Origin: Saprospiraceae bacterium
GTDB lineage: Bacteria; Bacteroidota; Bacteroidia; Chitinophagales; Saprospiraceae
Direction: 5' to 3'
Assembly: GCA_027488935.1 (NCBI GenBank)
Contig: JAIYAP010000076.1
Location: forward strand, 1 to 47,297
DNA: 47,297 nucleotides
Shown: positions 40,179 to 47,297 of the stretch, one piece after another
Position numbering within the stretch: position 1 is the first letter of the stretch
Layout: every line of letters begins with the position of its first letter
Notes under the pieces: model-generated
What the model saw: only the letters and a program-made list of their open reading frames with translations
What the model was told of the DNA's origin: nothing
Databases searched by the model: none
Program-made: the position numbers and the translations under genes

Positions 40179-43100
40179 ATGATTTCCTGCTTTTGTATGT
40201 GGCTTTTGTGGGCCATGGGCAGTAATTTACAACTTGTTGCAGCTGCGCCGCCCTCTCCCCAATTATGGTATCCCGTGTTGCAGGATACCCTCCCACCGCC
40301 TCCCTCGGCACCTTGTTTGAGCGGGGTGATCAATCAATATACGCCAGTACTTGGTTTTGGCTGTGACAGCAGCACGCTTTCGGTGGGTTCCAGTTCGGGC
40401 TTTGGCGTGGGTGACGAAGTGGTTTTGGTGCAAATGCAAGTTCCGCAAGTGGAACTTTCCAATACCAGCGCGTTTGGTACCCTTTTAAATACGGTTTCTA
40501 TTGGAAATTATGGCTTCAATCGGGTATTAAGCATCAATGGCAATCAGGTTCAGTTGCAATTTGAACTCCAGCAATCTTATGATTTAAGTGGTAAAATACA
40601 GTTGGTGCGGGTGCCAGAGTACGATTCGGTGACCGTGTGCAACTTAACTTGTTTGCCTTGGAACGGGGTCACGGGCGGTATTTTAGCCCTGGATGTTAAA
40701 AGTTGGCTAAGCCTGAGTGGCAATATGGATGTTTCTGCTGCCGGGTTTCGGGGTGGGGTCGTGGAACCCAACCTGGTGCCATGGGTATTTGGGGAAATGC
40801 AATATACCTATCCGCCCCTGAGTACACTTGCCGGACAAAAAGGGGAAGGAATTGTTCAAATACCCTTGGATTTCAGTTATGGTCGCGGTCGCGCGGGCAA
40901 TGGAGGTGGTGGTGGAAATGCCCACAACGGCGGCGGCGGCGGCGGTGGAAATGCAGGCAATGGCGGCGATGGTGGTCTGGAAATCAGCAATTTACCCAAT
41001 TTGCCAGCCCCCAATACAAATGGAATTGGCGGACAAGGTTATTTCGGCTTCCAAGCCAATAAAATACTGATGGGCGGCGGGGGAGGTGCCGGACATGCCA
41101 ATGATGCACTGGGTTCGGCGGGTGGTACGGGCGGCGGTATTATTTTGGTAAAAGCGGGGGCTATTCAGTCCAATGGTTTTCAAATATTGGCAAATGGAGA
41201 AGATATACCAGGGGAGGTTGAACACAACGACGGCCAAGGTGGCGGCGGCTCCGGCGGAACAATTGTCCTGGATTTTAACCAATTAATCGGTCCGCTTTCT
41301 TGCGCAATGCGGGGCGGCTCCGGCGGTTCCAATCCCTACACACCCGATTTTCAAATTCATGGTCCGGGCGGCGGCGGTGGCGGTGGAAAGTTGTTGTGCA
41401 CCCAAAACACCACCGGCATTATAGCCGATCTTTCGGGTGGACAAAACGGTTTAACGAGTCAGGGACTGACCAATGGCGCGTTTTCGGGTGGAAACGGGAG
41501 TGTTTTAAGCAATGTGAAAGTATCGACCAGCGAAACACCGGCTTATCCGCTTTCACCCAATTACAGTTTGGCTTTGCAACAACCTACTTGTCCGGGAAGC
41601 ACCAATGGACGTATTGAAGTGCTGCAATCAACCGCAAAAGCCTGGCGATTAAACCAGGAGGCCTGGCAAAATCAACAGGTTTTTGATAGTTTAGGCCCTG
41701 GTTTTTACCACATTACGTTGTTGTTTTCGGGGGGCTGCACCTTGGATACCACCCTCCAGTTTCTGGAACCCATCCCGATTCAGGATAGTCTACTTGCCTT
41801 TTCAGACGAAACCTGTTTGGCGGGTGGCAGTATTCGTATTTCCGGAATACAAGGCGTTGCGCCATTTGAATACCAGATCAACAACAATGCCTGGCAAACC
41901 AGCGGCAATTTCCCGGATTTATTACCTGGCGCATATGTGTTGCATGTTCGGGATGCGCGCAATTGCAGCACCACTACCTTTGTGTCCATTGCTCCGCACC
42001 CAGTGCCACCTGTGCCTATGTTGCAGGCGCGTGCGGGTTGCCTGGGGTTGGGTGTGATTGAGGTTGGACAAACACAAGCGCAAAATATTAGTTTAAACGG
42101 TGGGGTAGGGCAGGCGGAACCAATATTTCCCGATTTATTGCCTGGAAACTACCAAATTCGCCTGCTTTTCCCGGATGGTTGCACGTTCGATACGACCCTA
42201 TTTTTAGCAGCAATTCCACCCTTGAAAGACAGTGTGTTGAGTTTGTTGCCGGCAAATTGTATCATGGGCGGCCAACTGGTGGTGGAAGCCACAGATGGAG
42301 TTCCGCCGTACACGTTTCAATTAGACAACGGAACGGTGCAGTCCAATGGAGTTTTTAACAATTTATCGCCCGGTACTGTGCTGGTGCAAATTCAGGATTC
42401 GCTGGGCTGTACGCTTAGTTTGACCCGCGAAATTGCTGCCCCTGTACCGTTGGAAGGGGGCATCGTTGATTCAAGTGGTATTACCTGCCTGCAAAAAGGC
42501 CAAATTACTGTGATTGGGAATTTGGGCACGCCCCCTTATGCCTATCAAATAGATGGTGGGGCTTGGCAAGTCTCCACCAGTTTTACCGAAATCAATGCGG
42601 GCACCCACCTTTTGTATTTCCGCGATGCAGGTGGTTGTACGGATAGTTTGACGGTTTATTTTCCGGCAGTCGTACCAGTGCGGGATACCTTGTTGGTGTT
42701 GGAGCAGCCGGATTGCATCACCAATGGACGTGTAATCCTGGATGCTTATGCAGGCACCGCCCCGTTTGTTTTTCAAATGGAGGGTGGAGCCTGGCAGTTT
42801 AATGGAGATTTTACGGATTTACCACCGGGTGCGTATGTTTTTAAGGTGCAAGATGCTTTAGGTTGTGTGGATAGTTTGCAGTGTACCCTGTTTCCGCCGC
42901 TGGTACCTTTGCCGATGCAGGTTGCGATTTTTCCAGCCTGCCAACAAATGGCGCGCATAGAAGTGCAGCAAAGTCAGGCGCTCGGTTATCGGTTAAATCA
43001 GGGCGCGGTGCAATTGGATTCGGTTTTTAGTGGATTAATACCAGGCACCTATTTTCTTGAAATCCTGTTGCCGCAAAATTGCAGGTTGGATACGACCATC

Positions 43101-44030
43101 ATCGTGCCGGCAGCGCCCAGCTTGGGGGATACCATTTTAGCAGTTCGCGCGATTACTTGCGATACCTTAGGTGCTTGTACCGTACAGCCTGTAGGCGGGA
43201 CAAGTCCATTTTTATATCAATTAAACCCAGGTTTTTTGCAAAATACGGGTTATTTTCAAAATTTGGCGGCCGGTAGTTATACGTTGCAGGTACAGGATGC
43301 CTTGGGTTGTATTGCCACCGATACGTTTTCTATTTTACCTTATATCCCTTTAAACGGGCAAATAGACCAATTAATAGGAGACCAATGTAACCGTGCAGAT
43401 GGGGCAATTGAACTTTCAGTCTATGGTGGAACGCCGCCTTATGAGTACCGATTGAACGGCGCGACGGCGCAATCAGCCCCTGTTTTTGAAGGGTTATCTG
43501 CCGGGCTATATACCCTGGAAGTGATCGATGTGGCCGATTGCAGGCTGTTTTTGACGGTTGAGGTCCCTACTTTAGGCGACACGGCTTATACGCAGGAAGT
43601 GGTTCAACTGTTTGAAGGGGATAGTTATGTTTTGCCCGATGGTCGGCGTATTTTCAAACCGGGCACCTTTGTATTTCAAAATCAGACTATTTTAGGGTGC
43701 GACAGTACGCATGTCATTATTTTGCAGGTATTTCCCCGAAATGTTTATGTTCCGAATGCTTTTTACCCGAATTCCGGTGGAACGAATGCGTTTTTTACCA
43801 TTTTTTCAGATGCATCTGTGGAAGCCATCAGTCGATTGTCCATTTATGATCGTTGGGGCGAGTTACTTTTTGATGCGCGGGAAATGGTGCCCAATCAGGA
43901 AAGTATGGGTTGGGATGGAACGTATAGGGGAAAAAGCATGGAGACGGGGGTATATGTTTGGTTTGCCACCCTGCGATTTGTGGATGGGGTAGTGTGGACA
44001 TTAAAGGGCGACTTAACCCTGTTTCGGTAA
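40179..44030 (+). CDS. SprB-repeat adhesin-like protein with T9SS type B tail
   Basis: A 1283-residue surface protein. The start at 40179 gives a signal peptide (MISCFCMWLLWAMGSNLQLV); a TTG extension is rejected. Residues about 40-480 are beta-rich, with a Gly/Asn-rich stretch encoded near 40890-41420 (GGGGGNAHNGGGGGGG). Residues about 480-1165 hold nine SprB-like repeats: six full ones of the form GxxPYxYQxxxGxxQxxxxFxxLxxGxYxxxVxDxxGC and three shorter ones (IEVxQSxA...LNQ...CTLDTT), in the order short, full, short, full, full, full, short, full, full. The last about 90 residues are a gliding-motility (CHU_C) type B sorting domain (VYVPNAFYPNSGG, IYDRWGELLF, WDGTYRGK). It is probably exported by T9SS and attached for adhesion or gliding. 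Confidence 0.9.
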   Translation: MISCFCMWLLWAMGSNLQLVAAAPPSPQLWYPVLQDTLPPPPSAPCLSGVINQYTPVLGFGCDSSTLSVGSSSGFGVGDEVVLVQMQVPQVELSNTSAFGTLLNTVSIGNYGFNRVLSINGNQVQLQFELQQSYDLSGKIQLVRVPEYDSVTVCNLTCLPWNGVTGGILALDVKSWLSLSGNMDVSAAGFRGGVVEPNLVPWVFGEMQYTYPPLSTLAGQKGEGIVQIPLDFSYGRGRAGNGGGGGNAHNGGGGGGGNAGNGGDGGLEISNLPNLPAPNTNGIGGQGYFGFQANKILMGGGGGAGHANDALGSAGGTGGGIILVKAGAIQSNGFQILANGEDIPGEVEHNDGQGGGGSGGTIVLDFNQLIGPLSCAMRGGSGGSNPYTPDFQIHGPGGGGGGGKLLCTQNTTGIIADLSGGQNGLTSQGLTNGAFSGGNGSVLSNVKVSTSETPAYPLSPNYSLALQQPTCPGSTNGRIEVLQSTAKAWRLNQEAWQNQQVFDSLGPGFYHITLLFSGGCTLDTTLQFLEPIPIQDSLLAFSDETCLAGGSIRISGIQGVAPFEYQINNNAWQTSGNFPDLLPGAYVLHVRDARNCSTTTFVSIAPHPVPPVPMLQARAGCLGLGVIEVGQTQAQNISLNGGVGQAEPIFPDLLPGNYQIRLLFPDGCTFDTTLFLAAIPPLKDSVLSLLPANCIMGGQLVVEATDGVPPYTFQLDNGTVQSNGVFNNLSPGTVLVQIQDSLGCTLSLTREIAAPVPLEGGIVDSSGITCLQKGQITVIGNLGTPPYAYQIDGGAWQVSTSFTEINAGTHLLYFRDAGGCTDSLTVYFPAVVPVRDTLLVLEQPDCITNGRVILDAYAGTAPFVFQMEGGAWQFNGDFTDLPPGAYVFKVQDALGCVDSLQCTLFPPLVPLPMQVAIFPACQQMARIEVQQSQALGYRLNQGAVQLDSVFSGLIPGTYFLEILLPQNCRLDTTIIVPAAPSLGDTILAVRAITCDTLGACTVQPVGGTSPFLYQLNPGFLQNTGYFQNLAAGSYTLQVQDALGCIATDTFSILPYIPLNGQIDQLIGDQCNRADGAIELSVYGGTPPYEYRLNGATAQSAPVFEGLSAGLYTLEVIDVADCRLFLTVEVPTLGDTAYTQEVVQLFEGDSYVLPDGRRIFKPGTFVFQNQTILGCDSTHVIILQVFPRNVYVPNAFYPNSGGTNAFFTIFSDASVEAISRLSIYDRWGELLFDAREMVPNQESMGWDGTYRGKSMETGVYVWFATLRFVDGVVWTLKGDLTLFR

Positions 44031-44332
44031 GAAAAGTTTAATACAGAAAAAAGTCCGGCCTGATTTTTTCCTATGTTTAAGAGAAGGCACGGTTTTTGGA
44101 GAAGGCAGTTTACCAATTTTTTTTTAAAAAGGTGCCTGAAATGTGATTTTTTTTCCAGTAGTGCGTACATTCGTTCCTAAGTGTACATGAAAGCGCCATT
44201 GGATTTCTAATAATTGCAGAGCCTACATTCGCGGATTCCTGCATATTGATTTAAATGCGAACGATGTATAACGACCAACCGATTTTAAAAAAGGTGATTA
44301 ATCCTGGAAGATTCCCTGTAAAACACGAATTC
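44031..44332. other. Intergenic region before the response-regulator pair
   Basis: A 302-bp region without a credible gene. It has a weak A-run/T-run hairpin near 44046-44069 that may end the adhesin transcript. TACATTCG occurs twice (44166-44173 and 44224-44231), a near match to the -7 element TAnnTTTG, and also at 40125-40132 before the adhesin gene. Confidence 0.5.
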
Positions 44333-44743
44333 ATGAAGAAAATTGATACCATTTGTATTATCGATGATGATGAAATATATCAATTGTTTACTAAAAAGGC
44401 CATTCAAAAGCTGGATATAAGCAAGCGTACCTTATCATTTTACAATGGTGAAGACGCGATCAATTATATTAAAAATTTGATTCAGACCGAAGAGCAACTC
44501 CCTGATATTATCTTGTTGGATATAAACATGCCATTTATGGATGGATGGCAGTTTATGGATGAGTTTATGAAGGTTAAAGAGCAGATTAAACAGAAAACCA
44601 CCATTTACATTGTCAGCTCTTCGATCGCGCCCTCTGATAAAAGCCGAGCGGTAGGTTATGAAGAAATTGCGGGCTACATCAGCAAACCTGTTGAGACCGA
44701 CACCTTGCTCAAAATTGTTCAGCTTAAGTTAGAGGAGCATTGA
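44333..44743 (+). CDS. Single-domain response regulator 1
   Basis: A 136-residue CheY-like receiver with no output domain. Acidic pocket D11-D12-D13, phospho-acceptor D63 in LLDINMPFMDGWQF, switch residues in IYIVSSSIAPSDK and the conserved Lys in ISKP. MKKIDTICIIDDDE at 44333 is the natural start, and upstream in-frame codons look non-coding. It is closely related to the next protein (first 22 residues nearly identical) and lies upstream of a PAS kinase. It probably receives phosphate from that kinase and signals by protein contact. Confidence 0.93.
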   Translation: MKKIDTICIIDDDEIYQLFTKKAIQKLDISKRTLSFYNGEDAINYIKNLIQTEEQLPDIILLDINMPFMDGWQFMDEFMKVKEQIKQKTTIYIVSSSIAPSDKSRAVGYEEIAGYISKPVETDTLLKIVQLKLEEH

Positions 44744-44776
44744 GCGCCTATAAAAATTTAATTTTTTACAGGCGCT
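44743..44776. other. Hairpin overlapping the stop of response regulator 1
   Basis: AGCGCCT-A-TAAAAA (44743-44756) pairs with TTTTTA-C-AGGCGCT (44763-44776) with one A/C mismatch and a TTTAAT loop. It starts at the last base of the stop codon. It may attenuate or process the transcript between the two regulator genes. There is no separate U-tract after it. Confidence 0.6.
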
Positions 44777-44868
44777 GAGCAAACCTAATAATCCAAAAGC
44801 AACCAACATTCAAAATTTAAAACCCACGATTGGCGCGTATAGCGCCTGTTGGTTTAAAATCATGCTTC

Positions 44869-45276
44869 ATGGAAAAAATTGATACGATTTGCATCATTGA
44901 TGACGACGAAATTTATCAGTTGTTTACTAAAAAGTCAATTTTACGCATCAATGATCGTTATGAAATCCTTTCCTACATCAATGGACGGGATGCTATGCAA
45001 GGCTTGCAACAGCGCCTGGATGCCAAATCCGAAATGCCAGATTTGATCTTGCTGGATATTAATATGCCTGTGATGGATGGCTGGCAATTCATGGAATCTT
45101 TTTTGGCGGTACTGCCGCAAATAGATAAGAAAATTACGATTTACATTGTAAGTTCTTCTATCGCGCCGAGCGATAAAGAAAAGGCACACAGTTATGCTTC
45201 AATTGCTGGTTTTATCAGCAAGCCCCTGGATGTAGAAACGCTTCAAAAACTGCTGCAAGTAAATACCGTTCAATAA
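44869..45276 (+). CDS. Single-domain response regulator 2
   Basis: A 135-residue CheY-like receiver and sister of the preceding gene: MEKIDTICIIDDDEIYQLFT, D63 in LLDINMPVMDGWQF, IYIVSSSIAPSDK and ISKP are shared. It differs mainly in helices 2 and 5, which could separate partners. The ATG at 44869 is chosen by alignment with the sister protein. It ends 21 bp before the kinase gene, so the kinase and this regulator are almost certainly co-transcribed. Confidence 0.93.
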   Translation: MEKIDTICIIDDDEIYQLFTKKSILRINDRYEILSYINGRDAMQGLQQRLDAKSEMPDLILLDINMPVMDGWQFMESFLAVLPQIDKKITIYIVSSSIAPSDKEKAHSYASIAGFISKPLDVETLQKLLQVNTVQ

Positions 45277-45297
45277 GCGTTTTTAATCTGCCCTCGC

Positions 45298-47157
45298 ATG
45301 GAAAGTGGTTATTCAAATACCGTTCGCTTAAACGCATCGGATTACCGGTATCAGTATCTTTTCGAAAATGCTACAGATGCGATCTTGATTTTTGAACCTA
45401 ATTCGGAAATCATCCTGGATGCCAATCAAATGGCCTGTACCATGTATGGTTATGAACGCTCCGCACTGGTAGGATTCTGCTTGAAACACATGACCAAAAA
45501 TGTGGAACAAGGCGAAGTCGTAATTCAAAAACTGCTGCAACAACTTACCGTAAAAAACTACGAAACCCAGCACTACCGCAAAGATGGTTCCGTCATTGAC
45601 CTGCTGATCAACTCCTCGCTTATAGAATTTGATGGGCGAGCGGCGATACTTTCCATCCACCGCGATGTAAGTGCACGGAAAAAGGCTGAAGAAGCACTGT
45701 ATAAATCGGAGGCTAGCCTTCGAACCATCTTTGAAAATACAGATATCGGGTATATTCTTATGTCGGATACCCTGCATATTCGTTCGTTCAACCGGCCCGC
45801 AAGCCTGTTTATCCATCGAAAACATAATCAAATACTAAAAAAGAATGATTTGTTGTTTGATTATTTCCCCACCGAACGGATCGCCGGGTTGAAACTCATG
45901 GTTCAATCGGTGCTGGATGGGAAAACCATGGAATATGAACGTAATCTGTTTTTCAATAATAAAGAAGAATTTTGGTATGCTGTAAAATTTACACCGGTTA
46001 TAGGTCAACAGAACAAAGTAACGGGTGTGGTCATGATGATCGAAAATATCACGGATCGAAAATTGAATGAAATTGCCTTACAACGGTCTCTAAAAGAAAT
46101 TTCCGATTATAAATTTGCCCTGGATGAGTCTTCCATCGTTTCCATCACCAATCCTAAAGGGATTATTACTTATGTAAATGCCAATTTTTGTAAAATAGCC
46201 AAATTTACGGAGGAGGAATTGCTGGGCGCCAATCATAATATTGTCAATTCCGGGTATCATTCCAAGTCTTTTTTTCGCGATTTATGGAATACCATCGCCA
46301 GTGGGAAAATTTGGAAAGGCGAAATCCGAAACAAAGCCAAAGACGGTAGCTTTTATTGGGTAGATAACACCATTGTACCTTTTTTGGATACCCAAGGCCG
46401 TCCATATCAGTATATTTCTATTCGAATTGAAATCACAGAACGCAAATTGGCCGAAATTGAGTTGCAAAAGTCGTTCAACCTGGCAACCGACCAAAACAAG
46501 CGCCTCCTCAATTTTTCCTATATCGTTTCGCATAACCTGCGCTCACATGCCAGCAATATCAAAACGATTTTGAGTTTTTTACAAGAGGCAAGCGATCCGG
46601 AAGAGCAGCAAATGATGCTCAACCACTTGCAAACAGTTGCAACCCGGCTCGATGAAACCTTGCACAACCTCAATGAAGTTGTCTCTATTCAACAAAATGA
46701 CAATTTACAAATTGAGACGCTGGAATTAAACGAATATATTCAGAAAACGCTGTTGTTGTTACAAGAACAAATGCTCGCTAAGAAGGCGCAGATCAAGTGC
46801 GATATCCCGGCCGGGGTAGCAGTGCAATACAACCCTGCCTATCTGGAAAGTATCCTTTTTAACTTTGTTTCCAATGCGCTTAAATACAGCCACCCGGATC
46901 GAATTCCAGAAATTACGATTCGTTTTGTTGATGCACAAGTGCAAAAAGTGCTTCAAATTTCGGATAATGGATTGGGCATAGACCTGGAAAAAAATGGCGA
47001 CAAACTATTCGGAATGTACAAAACCTTTCACGGAAATGCCGATGCCAAAGGATTGGGGTTGTTTATTACTAAAAATCAAATAGAAGCCATGGGGGGAAGT
47101 GTGGAGGTAGAAAGTAAAATAAATGTAGGTACTACTTTTACAATTTATATAAAGTAG
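45298..47157 (+). CDS. Triple-PAS sensor histidine kinase
   Basis: A 619-residue cytoplasmic kinase without membrane helices. Three PAS domains: about 14-130 (YLFENATDAILIFEPNSEIILDANQ), 137-258 (IFENTDIGYILMSDTLHIRSFN) and 262-385 (FALDESSIVSITNPKGIITYVNANF, with a PAC-like tail). The dimerisation helix has phospho-acceptor His412 in FSYIVSHNLRSHASN. The ATPase domain has N box NFVSNALKYSH, G1 ISDNGLGID and G2 AKGLGLFITKNQIEAMGG. It probably senses a soluble signal or redox/ligand through PAS and phosphorylates the two upstream single-domain regulators. Confidence 0.94.
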   Translation: MESGYSNTVRLNASDYRYQYLFENATDAILIFEPNSEIILDANQMACTMYGYERSALVGFCLKHMTKNVEQGEVVIQKLLQQLTVKNYETQHYRKDGSVIDLLINSSLIEFDGRAAILSIHRDVSARKKAEEALYKSEASLRTIFENTDIGYILMSDTLHIRSFNRPASLFIHRKHNQILKKNDLLFDYFPTERIAGLKLMVQSVLDGKTMEYERNLFFNNKEEFWYAVKFTPVIGQQNKVTGVVMMIENITDRKLNEIALQRSLKEISDYKFALDESSIVSITNPKGIITYVNANFCKIAKFTEEELLGANHNIVNSGYHSKSFFRDLWNTIASGKIWKGEIRNKAKDGSFYWVDNTIVPFLDTQGRPYQYISIRIEITERKLAEIELQKSFNLATDQNKRLLNFSYIVSHNLRSHASNIKTILSFLQEASDPEEQQMMLNHLQTVATRLDETLHNLNEVVSIQQNDNLQIETLELNEYIQKTLLLLQEQMLAKKAQIKCDIPAGVAVQYNPAYLESILFNFVSNALKYSHPDRIPEITIRFVDAQVQKVLQISDNGLGIDLEKNGDKLFGMYKTFHGNADAKGLGLFITKNQIEAMGGSVEVESKINVGTTFTIYIK

Positions 47158-47234
47158 ACCTTTGGACTTTGGTTTTTTATTCTGGCGATTTCACATAAGA
47201 ATGTAGTTAGTGGCACAAGAATTGTTATTCTAGT

Positions 47235-47297
47235 ATGGCTTCACAAGATTTGTCCATGAAAAAAGGCGCTAAATATATTTTGGAAAAGAATGTACCC
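47235..47297 (+). CDS. Start of a further gene cut by the window end
   Basis: An open frame from ATG at 47235 (MASQDLSMKKGAKYILEKNVP) runs off the window. A second in-frame ATG lies at 47256. Only 21 codons are visible, so no family can be named. AGAAT and ATTCT form a short inverted repeat just upstream (47219-47232). Confidence 0.35.
   Translation, partial: MASQDLSMKKGAKYILEKNVP

Noticed and set aside
40890-41420. Glycine-rich DNA suspected of frameshift or assembly error
   Set aside because: The reading frame continues without interruption into ordered SprB-like repeats and the T9SS tail.
40125-44231. TACATTCG octamer seen three times as a possible promoter family
   Set aside because: About one or two copies are expected by chance in 47 kb on two strands, and no -33 partner is visible, so it is only noted in the intergenic entry.

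Overview
The window reads as a chromosomal segment of a Bacteroidota bacterium, most likely from the Saprospiria/Chitinophagia side of the phylum. The signs are: type IX secretion (T9SS) sorting domains on two large surface proteins, SprB-type repeats, a TonB-linked outer-membrane receptor with a carboxypeptidase-like plug, a propeller-type histidine kinase paired with a LytTR regulator, TAnnTTTG-like -7 promoter elements, and start codons that mostly lack a Shine-Dalgarno sequence. No rRNA, tRNA, CRISPR array, transposase or prophage gene was seen.

Layout. 1-2 kb: a 7-bp tandem array running up to the start of an alpha-dioxygenase-like heme peroxidase. 2-7 kb: LytTR regulator, giant propeller sensor kinase and an S33 peptidase lipoprotein, all on the minus strand. 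7.2-8.7 kb: an AT-rich AbiE-type (type IV) toxin-antitoxin pair flanked by a 13-bp direct repeat. 8.7-16.2 kb: a minus-strand run holding an NTF2-like protein, a class-III PLP enzyme resembling the phosphonate enzyme PbfA, an ECF sigma factor/anti-sigma/Spy-like operon, an OmpA lipoprotein, a biotin carboxylase and a class-IV aminotransferase. 16.2-25.6 kb: a secreted zinc protease with four FN3 domains, an Acg-type nitroreductase, an outer-membrane barrel, a cluster of little-known genes including a protein built of three internal repeats and one with a NuiA-like end, and two glycosyltransferases. 25.6-28.1 kb: a TonB-dependent receptor.

28.5-38.4 kb is the most interesting part. It holds a phosphonate-associated (HpnZ-type) alcohol dehydrogenase, a DUF5690 transporter and a clear phnZ (2-amino-1-hydroxyethylphosphonate dioxygenase) placed between two near-duplicate secreted YncE-propeller/phosphoesterase fusions. 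The first phosphoesterase and phnZ carry the same 21-bp upstream element at the same distance from a second shared 8-mer, so they are probably co-regulated. My inference is a phosphonate scavenging system: exported phosphoesterases release a phosphonate such as 2-aminoethylphosphonate from esters (phosphonolipids or glycans), the DUF5690 protein may transport it, and PhnZ, with the PbfA-like enzyme and the dehydrogenase, processes it. The hydroxylase PhnY is not in the window.

38.4-47.3 kb: two envelope proteins of unknown function, a 1283-residue T9SS/SprB-repeat adhesin-like protein, and a signalling cluster of two sister response regulators and a triple-PAS histidine kinase. The start of one more gene is cut off by the window end. 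Starts were moved inward from the longest open frame wherever a signal peptide, a conserved N-terminus or an ATG (against TTG/GTG) supported it.
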